DNA of 19,192 bases from Betaproteobacteria bacterium (lineage in GTDB: Bacteria; Pseudomonadota; Gammaproteobacteria; Burkholderiales; SG8-41). The position numbers were made by a program, and so were the translations under genes. The stretch lies in NCBI GenBank assembly GCA_025353085.1, contig JANXRI010000013.1:1-19192 (forward strand). Direction: 5' to 3'. Shown piece after piece: positions 1-7,397 of this stretch (position 1 is the first letter of the stretch; each line of letters begins with the position of its first letter). The notes beneath the pieces were generated by a model. That model saw only the letters and a list, made by a program, of their open reading frames with translations, was not told where the DNA came from and did no database searches.

Positions 1-334
1 GAAGGCCGGCAAGTTGCGCGTCATCGCAGTGACCACGGGCAAGCGCTCCACGTTGTATCCAAACCTGCCCGCGATTGCCGAGGCCGGCCTGCCCGGCTTC
101 GATCTTGCCGGCTGGTATGGAGTGCTCGCGCCAACCGGCACGCCCAAGGCTGCAGTCGATCGCCTGAGCGACGAGTTCAGGGCAGCATTGAATGCAGCCG
201 ACATGAAGGAGCGTTATGTGACGCTTGGGCTTGAACCGGTCGGCAGCACGCCGGAGCAATTCGGTACTTTCATTCGCACCGAACTCGCGAAATGGGGCGA
301 CATCATCAAGCGCTCCGGCGCGCGTCTGGATTGA
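1..334 (+). CDS. Bug-family (TctC-like) solute receptor, C-terminal part
   Basis: The gene enters from the left edge and is open in frame from base 2, so only the last 110 residues are visible. The reading KLRVIAVTTGKRS, then LYPNLPAIAEAGLPGFDL and WYGVLAPTGTP, is the standard second-lobe sequence of Bug receptors. The ending TPEQFGTFIRTELAKWGDII is the usual C-terminal helix. These periplasmic proteins bind carboxylates or related small molecules and pass them to a TctA/TctB type membrane complex; no such partner is seen here. The stop lies 10 bases before the proposed start of the maleylacetate-reductase-like gene, so the two are probably cotranscribed, which would tie the receptor to that enzyme's substrate. 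The signal peptide and N-lobe are outside the window. Family is secure, ligand unknown. Confidence 0.93.
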   Translation, partial: KAGKLRVIAVTTGKRSTLYPNLPAIAEAGLPGFDLAGWYGVLAPTGTPKAAVDRLSDEFRAALNAADMKERYVTLGLEPVGSTPEQFGTFIRTELAKWGDIIKRSGARLD

Positions 335-344
335 CGCGCGCGCT

Positions 345-1517
345 GTGGCGATCGCGCTGTCTGCACCCAATTTTGTCTATAACAATCCGGCGCACCGGCT
401 GGTCCTGGGCTGGGGCGCGCGCAACTCGCTGAAGGCGGAACTGGCATTGCTGGGCGCGAAGAGGCCGCTCGTGGTGTGCAGCCCGCGCGCAGCGGTCTCA
501 CCCGAAGTGCGTGCTCTGTGCGACTTGCTCGCGCTTGACGCGGATGGCATTTACGGCGGAGCAATGATGCACGCCCCGGTCGCCTCGGCACTGGAGGGCG
601 GGCGGCGCGCAACAATGCGGGGGGCCGACAGTCTGATTGCATTTGGCGGCGGCAGCGCGAGCGACCTCGCCAAAGGCATTGCGCTTGCCTGCGCGGAAGA
701 GGGAAGGCTGCTCGACTTTGTGCTCGAGCGCACGCCCGACGGCAGCATCAGCAGCCCCACGTCCAAACGACCCAAGCTGCCCATCATTGCATTGCCTACC
801 ACGGTCTCCGGCGCCGAGGTGACGCCGGGGTTTTCCCTGACTGATGAGGGCGGCGGCAAGATTCTCTTCCGGGATGCCACGCTGGCGGCGGCGGTGCTGA
901 TCTACGATCCGGAATTGATGCACGGGGTGCCGCTTGCGATCATGGCGGCATCGGGCATGAACGCGCTCGCTCACGGTTGCGAGGCGTTGTACTCGCGCCA
1001 CAGCAATCCGGTCTCCGGTATCTACGCGCGCGAAAGCTTGTCGTGCTTGTACCGCAGCCTCTACGCCATCGCGACCGGTGCTCGCGGGCGCGGCGTTTAC
1101 AGCGAACTCGCGCTGGGCGGGTACTGCGCCGGTGTGGCCATCGTTAACGCGCGAACCGCGCTGCACCATGCTATCTGCCACAAGCTGGCGCCGGCGGCGG
1201 GTCTCTCGCATGGCATTGTCAATGCGATCATGCTGCCGCGGGTACTCGAGTTCAACCTGGCCGTGGCACGCGCTGAAATAACGACGGTGGCGCGGTTGCT
1301 TGGCCAGCCGCAGGCGACGGCAGAAGGCGCGATTGCCGCGGTGAGGGAATTGTCAGCGCTCGCGGGATTACCGGCCCGGCTTAAGGACGCAGGCGTCAGC
1401 TCTGCCATCTTTCCCGGGCTTGCACAGCAAATTCTGCGCGAGCCCGGCGTCGCATTCAATCCGCGGGCCGTCGGCTCCGCGCCGGAAATTGAGGCAATAC
1501 TCAATGCCGCTTGGTAG
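345..1517 (+). CDS. iron-containing alcohol dehydrogenase family, maleylacetate-reductase-like
   Basis: The protein is about 390 residues. It starts with FVYNNPAHRLVLGWGA near residue 10, the usual opening of maleylacetate reductases. GGGSASDLAK at about 101-110 is the nucleotide-binding glycine motif, and PTTVSGAEVTP at about 151-161 is also typical. Where true Fe-alcohol dehydrogenases have GMDALTH, this protein has GMNALAH (Asn about 206, His about 210), as known maleylacetate reductases do. Two further His follow at about 279 and 289. Maleylacetate reductase converts maleylacetate to 3-oxoadipate with NAD(P)H at the end of hydroxyquinol and resorcinol breakdown, but no ring-cleavage dioxygenase is in view, so the substrate is unproven. 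I chose GTG at 345; the frame is open further upstream, but that would overlap the receptor gene and precede the conserved N-terminus. No strong ribosome site is visible. Confidence 0.85.
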   Translation: MAIALSAPNFVYNNPAHRLVLGWGARNSLKAELALLGAKRPLVVCSPRAAVSPEVRALCDLLALDADGIYGGAMMHAPVASALEGGRRATMRGADSLIAFGGGSASDLAKGIALACAEEGRLLDFVLERTPDGSISSPTSKRPKLPIIALPTTVSGAEVTPGFSLTDEGGGKILFRDATLAAAVLIYDPELMHGVPLAIMAASGMNALAHGCEALYSRHSNPVSGIYARESLSCLYRSLYAIATGARGRGVYSELALGGYCAGVAIVNARTALHHAICHKLAPAAGLSHGIVNAIMLPRVLEFNLAVARAEITTVARLLGQPQATAEGAIAAVRELSALAGLPARLKDAGVSSAIFPGLAQQILREPGVAFNPRAVGSAPEIEAILNAAW

Positions 1518-1529
1518 CGACGGCGCGTG

Positions 1530-2414
1530 TCAGAACGTCGCACCCGACTTCAGATAGCCATCGACGATTTCCTGACCGGTTGCTTTCCATACCCCGGCAT
1601 GCGACCCGATGTATTGCAGCGCCGAGTCAAGCGCGCGGATGCGATGCGGCACGCCGATCAGAAATGGGTGCAGGCAGATCGCCATCACGCGCGCCGACTG
1701 TGCGCCCTCTTCATAGAGAACGTCGAACTGGCGCTTGATCATGCTCTCGAATTGTTCCGCCGTGTGATCGCGGTAGTAGACCTGCGGCGAATCGTTGAGT
1801 TCGTAGGAGTAGGGCAGGTACACGAGTTGACGCGGTTTCGTGTTCATCAGGTAAGGCTGGTCGTCGTTGACCCAGTCCGAAACATAGCTGCAGCCTTCCT
1901 CGGCGAGGATATCCAGCGTGTTCCAGGTTTCCGCCAGCGCCGACCCCAGCCAGCCGGTGGGTTTGCGGCCGGTGGCCTGTTCGAGTTTGGCCAGTGAACT
2001 CTTGATGAGTGCGCGTTCCTGTTCGCGCGGCATGCCGGTCAGGCGCTCGCTGTTGGTCTTGTTGTGCCCCATGAACTCCCAGCCCAGTTTCACCGCGTCT
2101 TCGATGATCTGCGGGTGGTGATCGCAGATATCGCTGTTAACCGTCGCGGTGGCGCGTATGCCATGCTTCGTGAGGACATCCATGATGCGGAAAATGCCGA
2201 TGCGATTGCCATAATCGCGCTGACCCCAGGCGCGCACCGTCGGCGCGTCGCCGGACGCTTTTTCCCAGGGATGGCCGGGATGCGGCCGGTTCAGCGAAAA
2301 GAACTCGATGTTAGGAATCACCCATAGCGCGACGCGCGCGCCATTCGGCCACTTGAGCGTCGGGCGGCGATTGATGGGGGTGTACGGAAACGGGCCGTAG
2401 TCGCTGGGTTGCAT
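1530..2414 (-). CDS. polysaccharide deacetylase-fold (PuuE/allantoinase-like) hydrolase
   Basis: A 294-residue protein of the carbohydrate-esterase-4/NodB-like fold, in the branch usually annotated as polysaccharide deacetylase or allantoinase PuuE-like. Visible marks are VALWVIPNIEFF near residue 28-39, GWEFMGH at 111-117, GWLGSALAETW at 154-164, SDWVNDDQP at 179-187 and LHPFLIGVPHR at 248-258 with the conserved His-Pro. The classic TFDD and HxxxH metal motifs of chitin deacetylases are not present in that form; after the His of GWEFMGH the next positions are NKTN. This is a cytoplasmic enzyme without a signal peptide, and the real substrate is more likely an amide or cyclic ureide than a polysaccharide. 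The start at 2414 is set by a good AAGGAG site 5 bases upstream; a longer reading from 2450 lacks such a site. It converges on the preceding dehydrogenase with a 12-base gap. Confidence 0.85.
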   Translation of the reverse strand: MQPSDYGPFPYTPINRRPTLKWPNGARVALWVIPNIEFFSLNRPHPGHPWEKASGDAPTVRAWGQRDYGNRIGIFRIMDVLTKHGIRATATVNSDICDHHPQIIEDAVKLGWEFMGHNKTNSERLTGMPREQERALIKSSLAKLEQATGRKPTGWLGSALAETWNTLDILAEEGCSYVSDWVNDDQPYLMNTKPRQLVYLPYSYELNDSPQVYYRDHTAEQFESMIKRQFDVLYEEGAQSARVMAICLHPFLIGVPHRIRALDSALQYIGSHAGVWKATGQEIVDGYLKSGATF

Positions 2415-2419
2415 CGAAG

Positions 2420-2425
2420 CTCCTT
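2420..2425 (-). promoter_or_regulatory. ribosome binding site of the deacetylase-fold gene
   Basis: AAGGAG on the minus strand lies 5 bases before the ATG at 2414. It decides this start over the in-frame upstream ATG at 2450. Confidence 0.7.
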
Positions 2426-2547
2426 GAAGAAAATGTGAATAAATGGACAACCGGCGAATGACGCCGCGAAAAAACTATGGTCGCACAAGGCTCATGAAAA
2501 TGTAAATTGCAATCTCAGGCTGCTGGATTGACTCCGGTGCCCTCCCT

Positions 2548-2799
2548 TCAGTCCGCGCGGATATTGGCTTGCTTGACGGGACGGTTATCGATCGCCAGCG
2601 ACTGGCTCATGGCATCGCCTGTCCGCGGCCCGATGATCCGCACCATTGCGTCTCTGCTGCCGCGGATCGGCTTCGCGTGATAGGCCGGCGCCGGGCCGGC
2701 GGGCGGAGTTTGCGCAGCCGCTGCCCCGGCCAGCAGGAGTAGAATTGCCGCCAGCGCGGATGTGGAGCCTGAGTGCTGAGTTATTGCGGGCTCAGCGCC
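2548..2799 (-). pseudogene. N-terminal remnant of a Bug-family receptor
   Basis: Read on the minus strand from 2799, the frame gives a hydrophobic signal-peptide-like stretch (LAAILLLLAGAAAAQ), then YHAKPIRG, then MVRIIGPRTGDAMSQSLAID and NRP, ending in NIRAD and a TGA at 2550-2548. This follows the opening of a Bug receptor (signal peptide, YPxKPIR, VARIIGPxLxxxLGQxVVIDNRP, IGAD). Two things are missing: the VPFAPGGATD ligand loop, collapsed to a few unrelated residues, and the last three quarters of the protein. An in-frame TAA lies just upstream (2802-2800) and no ATG, GTG or TTG precedes the signal-like segment, so the piece has no start. I call it a decayed gene by inspection only. It explains most of the otherwise empty 445-base gap between the deacetylase-fold gene and the MmgE/PrpD gene. 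Confidence 0.7.
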
Positions 2800-2859
2800 T
2801 TAGATCAAAATTTTATGCAAAAGCTGTACGTTTCAAATAGCTGGCAATAAAGGATTGGC

Positions 2860-4212
2860 TTGGCTGAACAAATCGAAAGGCTCGCGCAGTTCGTCGCCGA
2901 CACACAGTGGGAAGATATTCCCCGCGCGGTTCAGCACCATGCCAATCTGGTGCTGCTCGACACGATCGGGGTAATTCTGGCCGGCTCCGTGCAACCGGAA
3001 GTGCGGCGGTTGCACGAAGGCTTGAGTGCGAGCGCAGGCACGGGCGCGACCGTGTTCACGCGCGGCTGGCCCCTCACCGATACCGGTCGCGCGGCGCTCC
3101 TCAATGGCATTGCCGCTCGTTCGATCGAGCTCGGCGAACTGCACGATGAGGTTTCGGCGCAGGCTGCAGTGCAGATCGTGCCTGGCCTGCTGGCCGCAGC
3201 AGAATCGTCGCGCTGCACTGGCCGCGAAATCCTGACCGCGCTCGTCGTTGCGTATGACTTTGCCATCCGCGTGGGGGCGGCTACGACGCGGCGGCCGCTC
3301 GCGCACCCCAATGGCCAGGCGTCCTTGCTGGGCGCCATCGCTGCGGCGGCCCGCGCGCGCGGTCTCAACGCTGCACAAACGAGTACTGCAGTGCGTATCG
3401 GAGCCAACCTGGTGGTAAGCGCCGCTTATAGCAACGTTGTCGCCGGGGCGACAACGCTCAACGTGGCTGGCGGGATGAGCGGTTTCGCGGCCTCGCTGGC
3501 CCCGGAGTTGGCGATTGCCGGTTTCATTGCACAGGACAACGCGATCGAGCAGGCGATGACCAGTCTCGTGAGTGATGGTTTCGATGCCTCGCATCTTCTT
3601 GACGCGCTCGGCACGCGGTGGGAAATTACCCACAACCACTTCCGCATGCGCGCCTGCTGCTATCCGATTTATCCCGCGCTCGACGCTCTAGAGGATGCGC
3701 TCGCGGAGTTGCATCCGAAGTGTGAAGACGTAGAGCGGATCGACGTAGCCACTTATAAATTTGCTGCGGGAATGTGCAACGCGGATCCGCCGACCTATTT
3801 CGGCGCAAAGTATTCGCTTCCGCACGCTGCGGCGGCGTTGGTGGTCAACGGCCATCTGCGCTATGAATCGTTTACCGAAAAGGCTTTGCAGAATACGGCG
3901 ATTGCGGCGCTGCGCCATCGCGTGCACATAACCGAAGATGCGGGAGTGTCAGCGGCGTTGCCGCGCCTCAAGCCCGCTCGCGTTACTCTCACCCTTAAAG
4001 ATGGCCGGCAGGCTACGCATGCCTATGAGAACGACAGGCACGCCGGCAAGCCATACAAGGAGTCCGACGTTCGCGAAAAATTCCGCGAGCTTTCGGGATT
4101 GGTGCTCACACCGAAAGGGGTGAAAGCGGTTGAGACGGCTGTCGATGATTGTGTGAGCTGGCGTAGCGTCGATCCACTGCTGAATGCGTTACGGGCCAAC
4201 GCGCGCACATAA
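2860..4212 (+). CDS. MmgE/PrpD family protein
   Basis: The protein is 450 residues, the usual length of the MmgE/PrpD family, which includes 2-methylcitrate dehydratase, cis-aconitate decarboxylase and iminodisuccinate epimerase. Family traits are the opening with LAQFVADTQWEDIP, VLLDTIGVILAG at about residue 30-41, LNGIAARSIELGELHDE (family form often LNG..AH..D.DD), the helical middle with RARGLNAAQT, and the lid-domain stretch with FRMRACCYPIYPALDAL at about 260. The start is a TTG at 2860 preceded by an AAAGG site about 6 bases upstream; no ATG fits the family N-terminus. It opens a same-strand run with an ABC solute-binding protein, an SDR and a dioxygenase-like gene. No methylcitrate cycle genes (prpB, prpC, acnD) are present, so a PrpD role is unlikely and the substrate is open. 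Confidence 0.88.
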   Translation: MAEQIERLAQFVADTQWEDIPRAVQHHANLVLLDTIGVILAGSVQPEVRRLHEGLSASAGTGATVFTRGWPLTDTGRAALLNGIAARSIELGELHDEVSAQAAVQIVPGLLAAAESSRCTGREILTALVVAYDFAIRVGAATTRRPLAHPNGQASLLGAIAAAARARGLNAAQTSTAVRIGANLVVSAAYSNVVAGATTLNVAGGMSGFAASLAPELAIAGFIAQDNAIEQAMTSLVSDGFDASHLLDALGTRWEITHNHFRMRACCYPIYPALDALEDALAELHPKCEDVERIDVATYKFAAGMCNADPPTYFGAKYSLPHAAAALVVNGHLRYESFTEKALQNTAIAALRHRVHITEDAGVSAALPRLKPARVTLTLKDGRQATHAYENDRHAGKPYKESDVREKFRELSGLVLTPKGVKAVETAVDDCVSWRSVDPLLNALRANART

Positions 4213-4265
4213 CAAATGAAGTGCCGCGCGATTCCCGCGTCGAGGCGCGCAAATGGGCGGGTGTG

Positions 4266-4283
4266 ATACGCTGAGCAGCGTAT
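4266..4283. promoter_or_regulatory. perfect 8-bp inverted repeat between the MmgE/PrpD and ABC-binding-protein genes
   Basis: ATACGCTG and its exact complement CAGCGTAT are separated by two bases in the 129-base gap between these genes. It is followed by only a short TTTC, so it is a weak candidate for an intrinsic terminator. A symmetric 18-base site could equally be a repressor operator. No regulator gene lies nearby. Confidence 0.4.
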
Positions 4284-4341
4284 TTCAGGCTCGAACGAAG
4301 CGCGAACCGATGCCTGCTCCGCACACACCCTTGACCAAAGA

Positions 4342-5352
4342 ATGCACATGACACGATTGACGCCATGCAATATCTTATTGTTAGTGGTGCTGCTTTGCGC
4401 GTCTGCCGCGCGCGCCGAAGTAAACGAAATCAAGTTGGCACGGCAATACGGCATTGCATTTCTGCCGTTTATCGTGATGGAGCAGCATAAGCTGATTGAA
4501 AAGCACGCGAAAGAGCAGGCGCTGGGCGACGTCAAAGTTTCCTGGGGCCAGTTCGCCGGCAGTGGCGGCATGAACGACGCGCTCCTGTCGGATAATCTTT
4601 CGTTCGGCGCCGGCGCGGTACCGTCGCTCATTTTGCTGTGGGCGCGCACTAAAGGTTCGCCGCTGGAGATTCGCGGCGTGTCGGCCACGAATTCAATGCC
4701 GGTTTATCTCAATACGCGCAATCCGAACATCAGTTCGATACGGGATTTCACCGACAAAGACAAGATCGCGCTGCCTTCGGTCAAACTGTCGACGGCGGCG
4801 ATCGTTCTGCAGATGGCGGCGGCGAAGGCGTTTGGGGATGCCAACTGGGCGAAGCTCGATGCGTTGACGGTGTCGATGTCGCACCCCGACGCCGTGGCTG
4901 CCATTATGTCCGACGCGTCCGAAGTGAATTCGCATTTTGCGTCACCCCCCTATCAGATCATCGAGCTCAAGAATCCGCGCATCAAGAATGTGCTGAGTTC
5001 CTACGATGTCATGGGCGACGCGAGCCTGACCGCGGTCTGGACGACCAAAAAGTTCGCGGATGCAAATCCAAAGACAGTCGCCGCCGTCTTTGCGGCGGTC
5101 AAGGATGCGGTGGATACGATCAATCGCGACAAGAAAGCGGCGGCGGAACTCTATTTGTCGGTGACCAAGGAAAAAACACCGCTGGCCGACATGATGCAGC
5201 TCTTGAATGATCCGCGTACGGTCTTTACCAACATCCCGCAGGCTAGTCTGCGATTTGCCGAGTTCATGTACAAAACCGGAACGATCAAGGAGGCGCCGGC
5301 TTCGTGGCGCGACATGTTCCTGCCCATCGCGCACAAGCTGCCAGGAAGCTAA
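4342..5352 (+). CDS. ABC transporter substrate-binding protein, NMT1/TauA-like (NitT/TauT class)
   Basis: The 336-residue protein has a clear Sec signal peptide (positive N-terminus, hydrophobic ILLLVVLLCASA, likely cleavage after ARA near residue 25). A mature opening EIKLARQYGIAFLPFIVMEQ follows, typical of SsuA/THI5/NMT1-type binding proteins, with the later GVSATNSMPVYLN and MSDASEVNSHFASPP segments matching the two-lobe layout. Such proteins deliver aromatic acids, sulfonates, pyrimidines or similar compounds to an ABC permease. No permease or ATPase gene lies in the window, so it is an orphan or uses a partner elsewhere. The stop is 11 bases before the SDR start, which points to one transcript with it. 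An ATG two codons downstream (4348) is an equally possible start; neither has a strong ribosome site. Confidence 0.88.
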   Translation: MHMTRLTPCNILLLVVLLCASAARAEVNEIKLARQYGIAFLPFIVMEQHKLIEKHAKEQALGDVKVSWGQFAGSGGMNDALLSDNLSFGAGAVPSLILLWARTKGSPLEIRGVSATNSMPVYLNTRNPNISSIRDFTDKDKIALPSVKLSTAAIVLQMAAAKAFGDANWAKLDALTVSMSHPDAVAAIMSDASEVNSHFASPPYQIIELKNPRIKNVLSSYDVMGDASLTAVWTTKKFADANPKTVAAVFAAVKDAVDTINRDKKAAAELYLSVTKEKTPLADMMQLLNDPRTVFTNIPQASLRFAEFMYKTGTIKEAPASWRDMFLPIAHKLPGS

Positions 5353-5363
5353 CGCCAATCCTC

Positions 5364-6128
5364 ATGCCGATCCTGAAGGGCAACAACGTAATCGTTACCG
5401 GCGCGTCGCGCGGTCTCGGCCTCGCCATAGCGCTTGAGCTTGCGCGCAATGGTGCTGAGTTGTTTTTGGTTGCCGACGGGACGCTGGACAGTCTTCAACG
5501 CGCAGCCGACGAGTGCAAGCAGGCGGGTGCTGCGGGAGAGGTTCGGATCATGCAAGCCGACCTGGGGCAGTGCAACACCGCCGAAGACATGGTAGGGCAA
5601 GCCGTGGGCGCAATGGGAAGCGTGTATGCGCTCGTCAACAATGCAGGCATCCGAATGCGCAAGGTCCTCGGCGAGTACTCATACGAGGATTTCGACCGGC
5701 TAATCGCTGTTAATTTGCGCGCGCCTTTTTTTGCGAGCCAGGCGGTGCTGCCGCACATGCGCGCAGCGGGAGGCGGCCGGATCGTGAATATCGCGAGCCA
5801 GATGGGATTGGTGGCGCAGGAAGGCATCGCGCTCTACAGCCTCGCCAAGGCTGCGTTAATCCAGTTTACGCGTTCGATGGCGTTCGAAGCGGGACGGCAC
5901 AATATCCAGGTCAACGCTGTCAGTCCCGGCCCGGCGGCCACTGAAGACAATGTGCGGCGCATGACTGGCACGCCCGAGTTGCACGCTGAGCGCATGCGCT
6001 ACATGGTGACCGGGCGGCTGGTCGAGTGCGACGAGGTGGCCAAAGCCGTGTTGTTTCTGCTCTCCACCGATGCGACATCGATACAGGGCCACAATCTGGT
6101 GGTCGATGGCGGCTACACCATACATTAG
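5364..6128 (+). CDS. short-chain dehydrogenase/reductase (SDR)
   Basis: A classical SDR of 254 residues. It shows the NAD(P)-binding TGASRGLG at residues 12-19, NNAG at 92-95, the structural Asn 117 in IAVNLRAPF, catalytic Ser 145 in NIASQMG, and Tyr 158/Lys 162 in YSLAK. VNAVSPGPAATE and the C-terminal GHNLVVDGGYTIH complete the fold. It will oxidise or reduce a hydroxyl/keto group; the substrate cannot be read from sequence. I start at the ATG at 5364, where the family N-terminus (PILKGNNVIVTGAS) begins; an in-frame upstream start at 5304 would run into the end of the binding-protein gene. The 11-base gap to that gene supports coexpression, and translation may depend on coupling, because the nearest purine-rich site (AGGAAG) is far upstream. 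Confidence 0.93.
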   Translation: MPILKGNNVIVTGASRGLGLAIALELARNGAELFLVADGTLDSLQRAADECKQAGAAGEVRIMQADLGQCNTAEDMVGQAVGAMGSVYALVNNAGIRMRKVLGEYSYEDFDRLIAVNLRAPFFASQAVLPHMRAAGGGRIVNIASQMGLVAQEGIALYSLAKAALIQFTRSMAFEAGRHNIQVNAVSPGPAATEDNVRRMTGTPELHAERMRYMVTGRLVECDEVAKAVLFLLSTDATSIQGHNLVVDGGYTIH

Positions 6129-6147
6129 AAAACCCGGACGAAGTCGG

Positions 6148-6172
6148 TTGCGCATCGCCGTGAACTGCGCAA
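6148..6172. promoter_or_regulatory. 7-bp inverted repeat between the SDR and dioxygenase-like genes
   Basis: TTGCGCA at 6148-6154 and TGCGCAA at 6166-6172 face each other across 11 bases, in the 83-base gap. There is no T-run after it, so a terminator is unlikely. It could be an operator or chance. Confidence 0.25.
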
Positions 6173-6211
6173 GCTAATCCTGTGATCTGGACAGAGGATG
6201 TCTATACCGCC

Positions 6212-7030
6212 ATGCCGAAATTATTGAACCCTGAGCAAATCCATTCTTATCACGCGAACGGATATGTCGCGCCGATTGACGTACTGCCGCGTGAAAAAGC
6301 CGTTGATTACAGGCGCCGCATGGAAGAAGCCGAGCGCGCCTGGGGCCCGATTCGTGCCGAGCGCAGGGCCTATAAGCCGCATCTGCTGTTCCGCTGGGCC
6401 GCCGAACTCGTGCGCGAGCCCGCAGTGCTGGATGCGGTCGAGGACATCATCGGGCCCAACATTCTCGTTTATCAGTTCACGATTTTTCCCAAGGAGCCGC
6501 GCAACCTAGGGTTTGTGGACTGGCATCAGGACGCGACCTATTTCAGCCTCAAGCCCGACGCGCAGATCACGGCCTGGGTCGCGGCATCCGAAGCCTCGCT
6601 CGAAGCCGGCTGCATGGAAGTCGTGCCGGGCAGCCAGTTACTGGGCCAGTTTCCGCATGAAGACCGCGCGTCGAAACACAATCTGCTGTCGCGCGGCCAA
6701 ACCGTCGCAGTCCCGTTCGACACCCACCGTACCGACTTCATGCCGCTTGTGACTGGCCAGATGTCGCTGCATCATACGCATATCCTGCACCGTTCCGGCC
6801 CAAATAACTCAGCGGACCGGCGGATTGGCTTTGGTGTGAGCTACATTCCGACGCATTGCCGCTGTACGAGCAAGGTGCGCGTGACGGCATCACTCGTGCG
6901 GGGTGTGGATACCTACGGACATTTCGATCCCGAGCCCGTACCCAAGAATGACTATGATGCCGACGCGCGCGTGGCGCACGCGGAGGCTCTGCTGCGCTAC
7001 AACGAAATGCGGGCGCTCATCTACGCGTAG
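6212..7030 (+). CDS. phytanoyl-CoA dioxygenase (PhyH) family protein
   Basis: This 272-residue Fe(II)/2-oxoglutarate oxygenase shows the facial-triad motif in DWHQDATYF (His about 105, Asp about 107) and the distal His in HILHRSGPNNS (about 193). RRIGFGVSYIP follows (Arg about 203-204, expected to bind 2-oxoglutarate). ITAWVAASEASLEAGCMEVVPGS is the standard core strand region. All metal ligands are present, so it should be active as a hydroxylase of a small substrate. The ATG at 6212 (PKLLNPEQI...GYVAPIDVLP) fits the family start; a GTG at 6182 would add ten residues, and a weak AGAGGA lies about 13 bases before the ATG. It is the last gene of the run that begins with MmgE/PrpD, and the sequence downstream decays at once into gene remnants. 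Confidence 0.88.
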   Translation: MPKLLNPEQIHSYHANGYVAPIDVLPREKAVDYRRRMEEAERAWGPIRAERRAYKPHLLFRWAAELVREPAVLDAVEDIIGPNILVYQFTIFPKEPRNLGFVDWHQDATYFSLKPDAQITAWVAASEASLEAGCMEVVPGSQLLGQFPHEDRASKHNLLSRGQTVAVPFDTHRTDFMPLVTGQMSLHHTHILHRSGPNNSADRRIGFGVSYIPTHCRCTSKVRVTASLVRGVDTYGHFDPEPVPKNDYDADARVAHAEALLRYNEMRALIYA

Positions 7031-7061
7031 ACGTACTGTCCAACTACGCATCATCACGTCC

Positions 7062-7140
7062 GCCGACGACACAAAGGAGCGGTTTCTTGCATTGGCAGCG
7101 GATCCGCTAGTCAGTTCGCCGAGCAGCTTGCAATTACATG
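7062..7140 (+). pseudogene. possible Bug-receptor C-terminal scrap
   Basis: One frame reads DDTKERFLALAADPLVSSP, and a one-base shift then gives EQLA. This resembles the tail of Bug receptors (DVKERLxALGxDPVxSTPEQFAAF). The match is short and the rest of the tail is absent, so it is tentative. The remaining bases of 7031-7177 show nothing I can recognise. Confidence 0.3.
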
Positions 7141-7177
7141 CATGAGCAACCGAGCAAATCGGGGGACGTGATTCGGA

Positions 7178-7397
7178 TTGTTGGGATCCCACGAAATCGA
7201 ATCCACGCTTACCGACCGCTATCAGATCACGGTGCTGGAAACCGTTCGCCGTACGCTCCAGCTCGGTAAGCGCGACAAGATCCACTACATCATCCGCAAT
7301 GGCGAAGTGGTGCTCACGCGCTGAAGTCAGCGAAGGCAACGATCCGGTGCTCGGGAAGTTCTTGGAATTCCTCGCTCGCGGGCTTGCCGCATGGTGA
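7178..7397 (+). pseudogene. prlF: PrlF-type antitoxin remnant, frameshifted and truncated
   Basis: From 7178 the frame reads HEIESTLTDRYQITVLETVR, then LGKRDKIHYIIRNGEVVLTR, and meets TGA at 7322-7324. A second frame from 7329 continues with SEGNDPVLGKFLEFLARGLA and stops at 7395-7397. Together these follow the PrlF (SohA) antitoxin: an AbrB-like swapped-hairpin DNA-binding domain, then the D-P-x-L-G-x-FLxFLA helix. PrlF normally neutralises the ribonuclease YhaV and represses the operon. Here the start is unclear (only TTG codons just after a stop), there is a frameshift at about 7322-7329, the last third is gone and no yhaV follows. The sequence runs straight into the integrase remnant near 7390, so that insertion or a deletion probably removed the toxin gene. 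Not expected to work. Confidence 0.75.

Noticed and set aside
498..1211. 237-codon minus-strand frame opposite the maleylacetate-reductase-like gene
   Set aside because: Composition-driven antisense frame; no motif or ribosome site.
2646..2840. 64-codon plus-strand frame before the MmgE/PrpD gene
   Set aside because: It runs opposite the Bug N-terminal remnant and has no motif.
2833..3639. 268-codon minus-strand frame opposite the MmgE/PrpD gene
   Set aside because: Arg/His-rich shadow of a well-supported gene.
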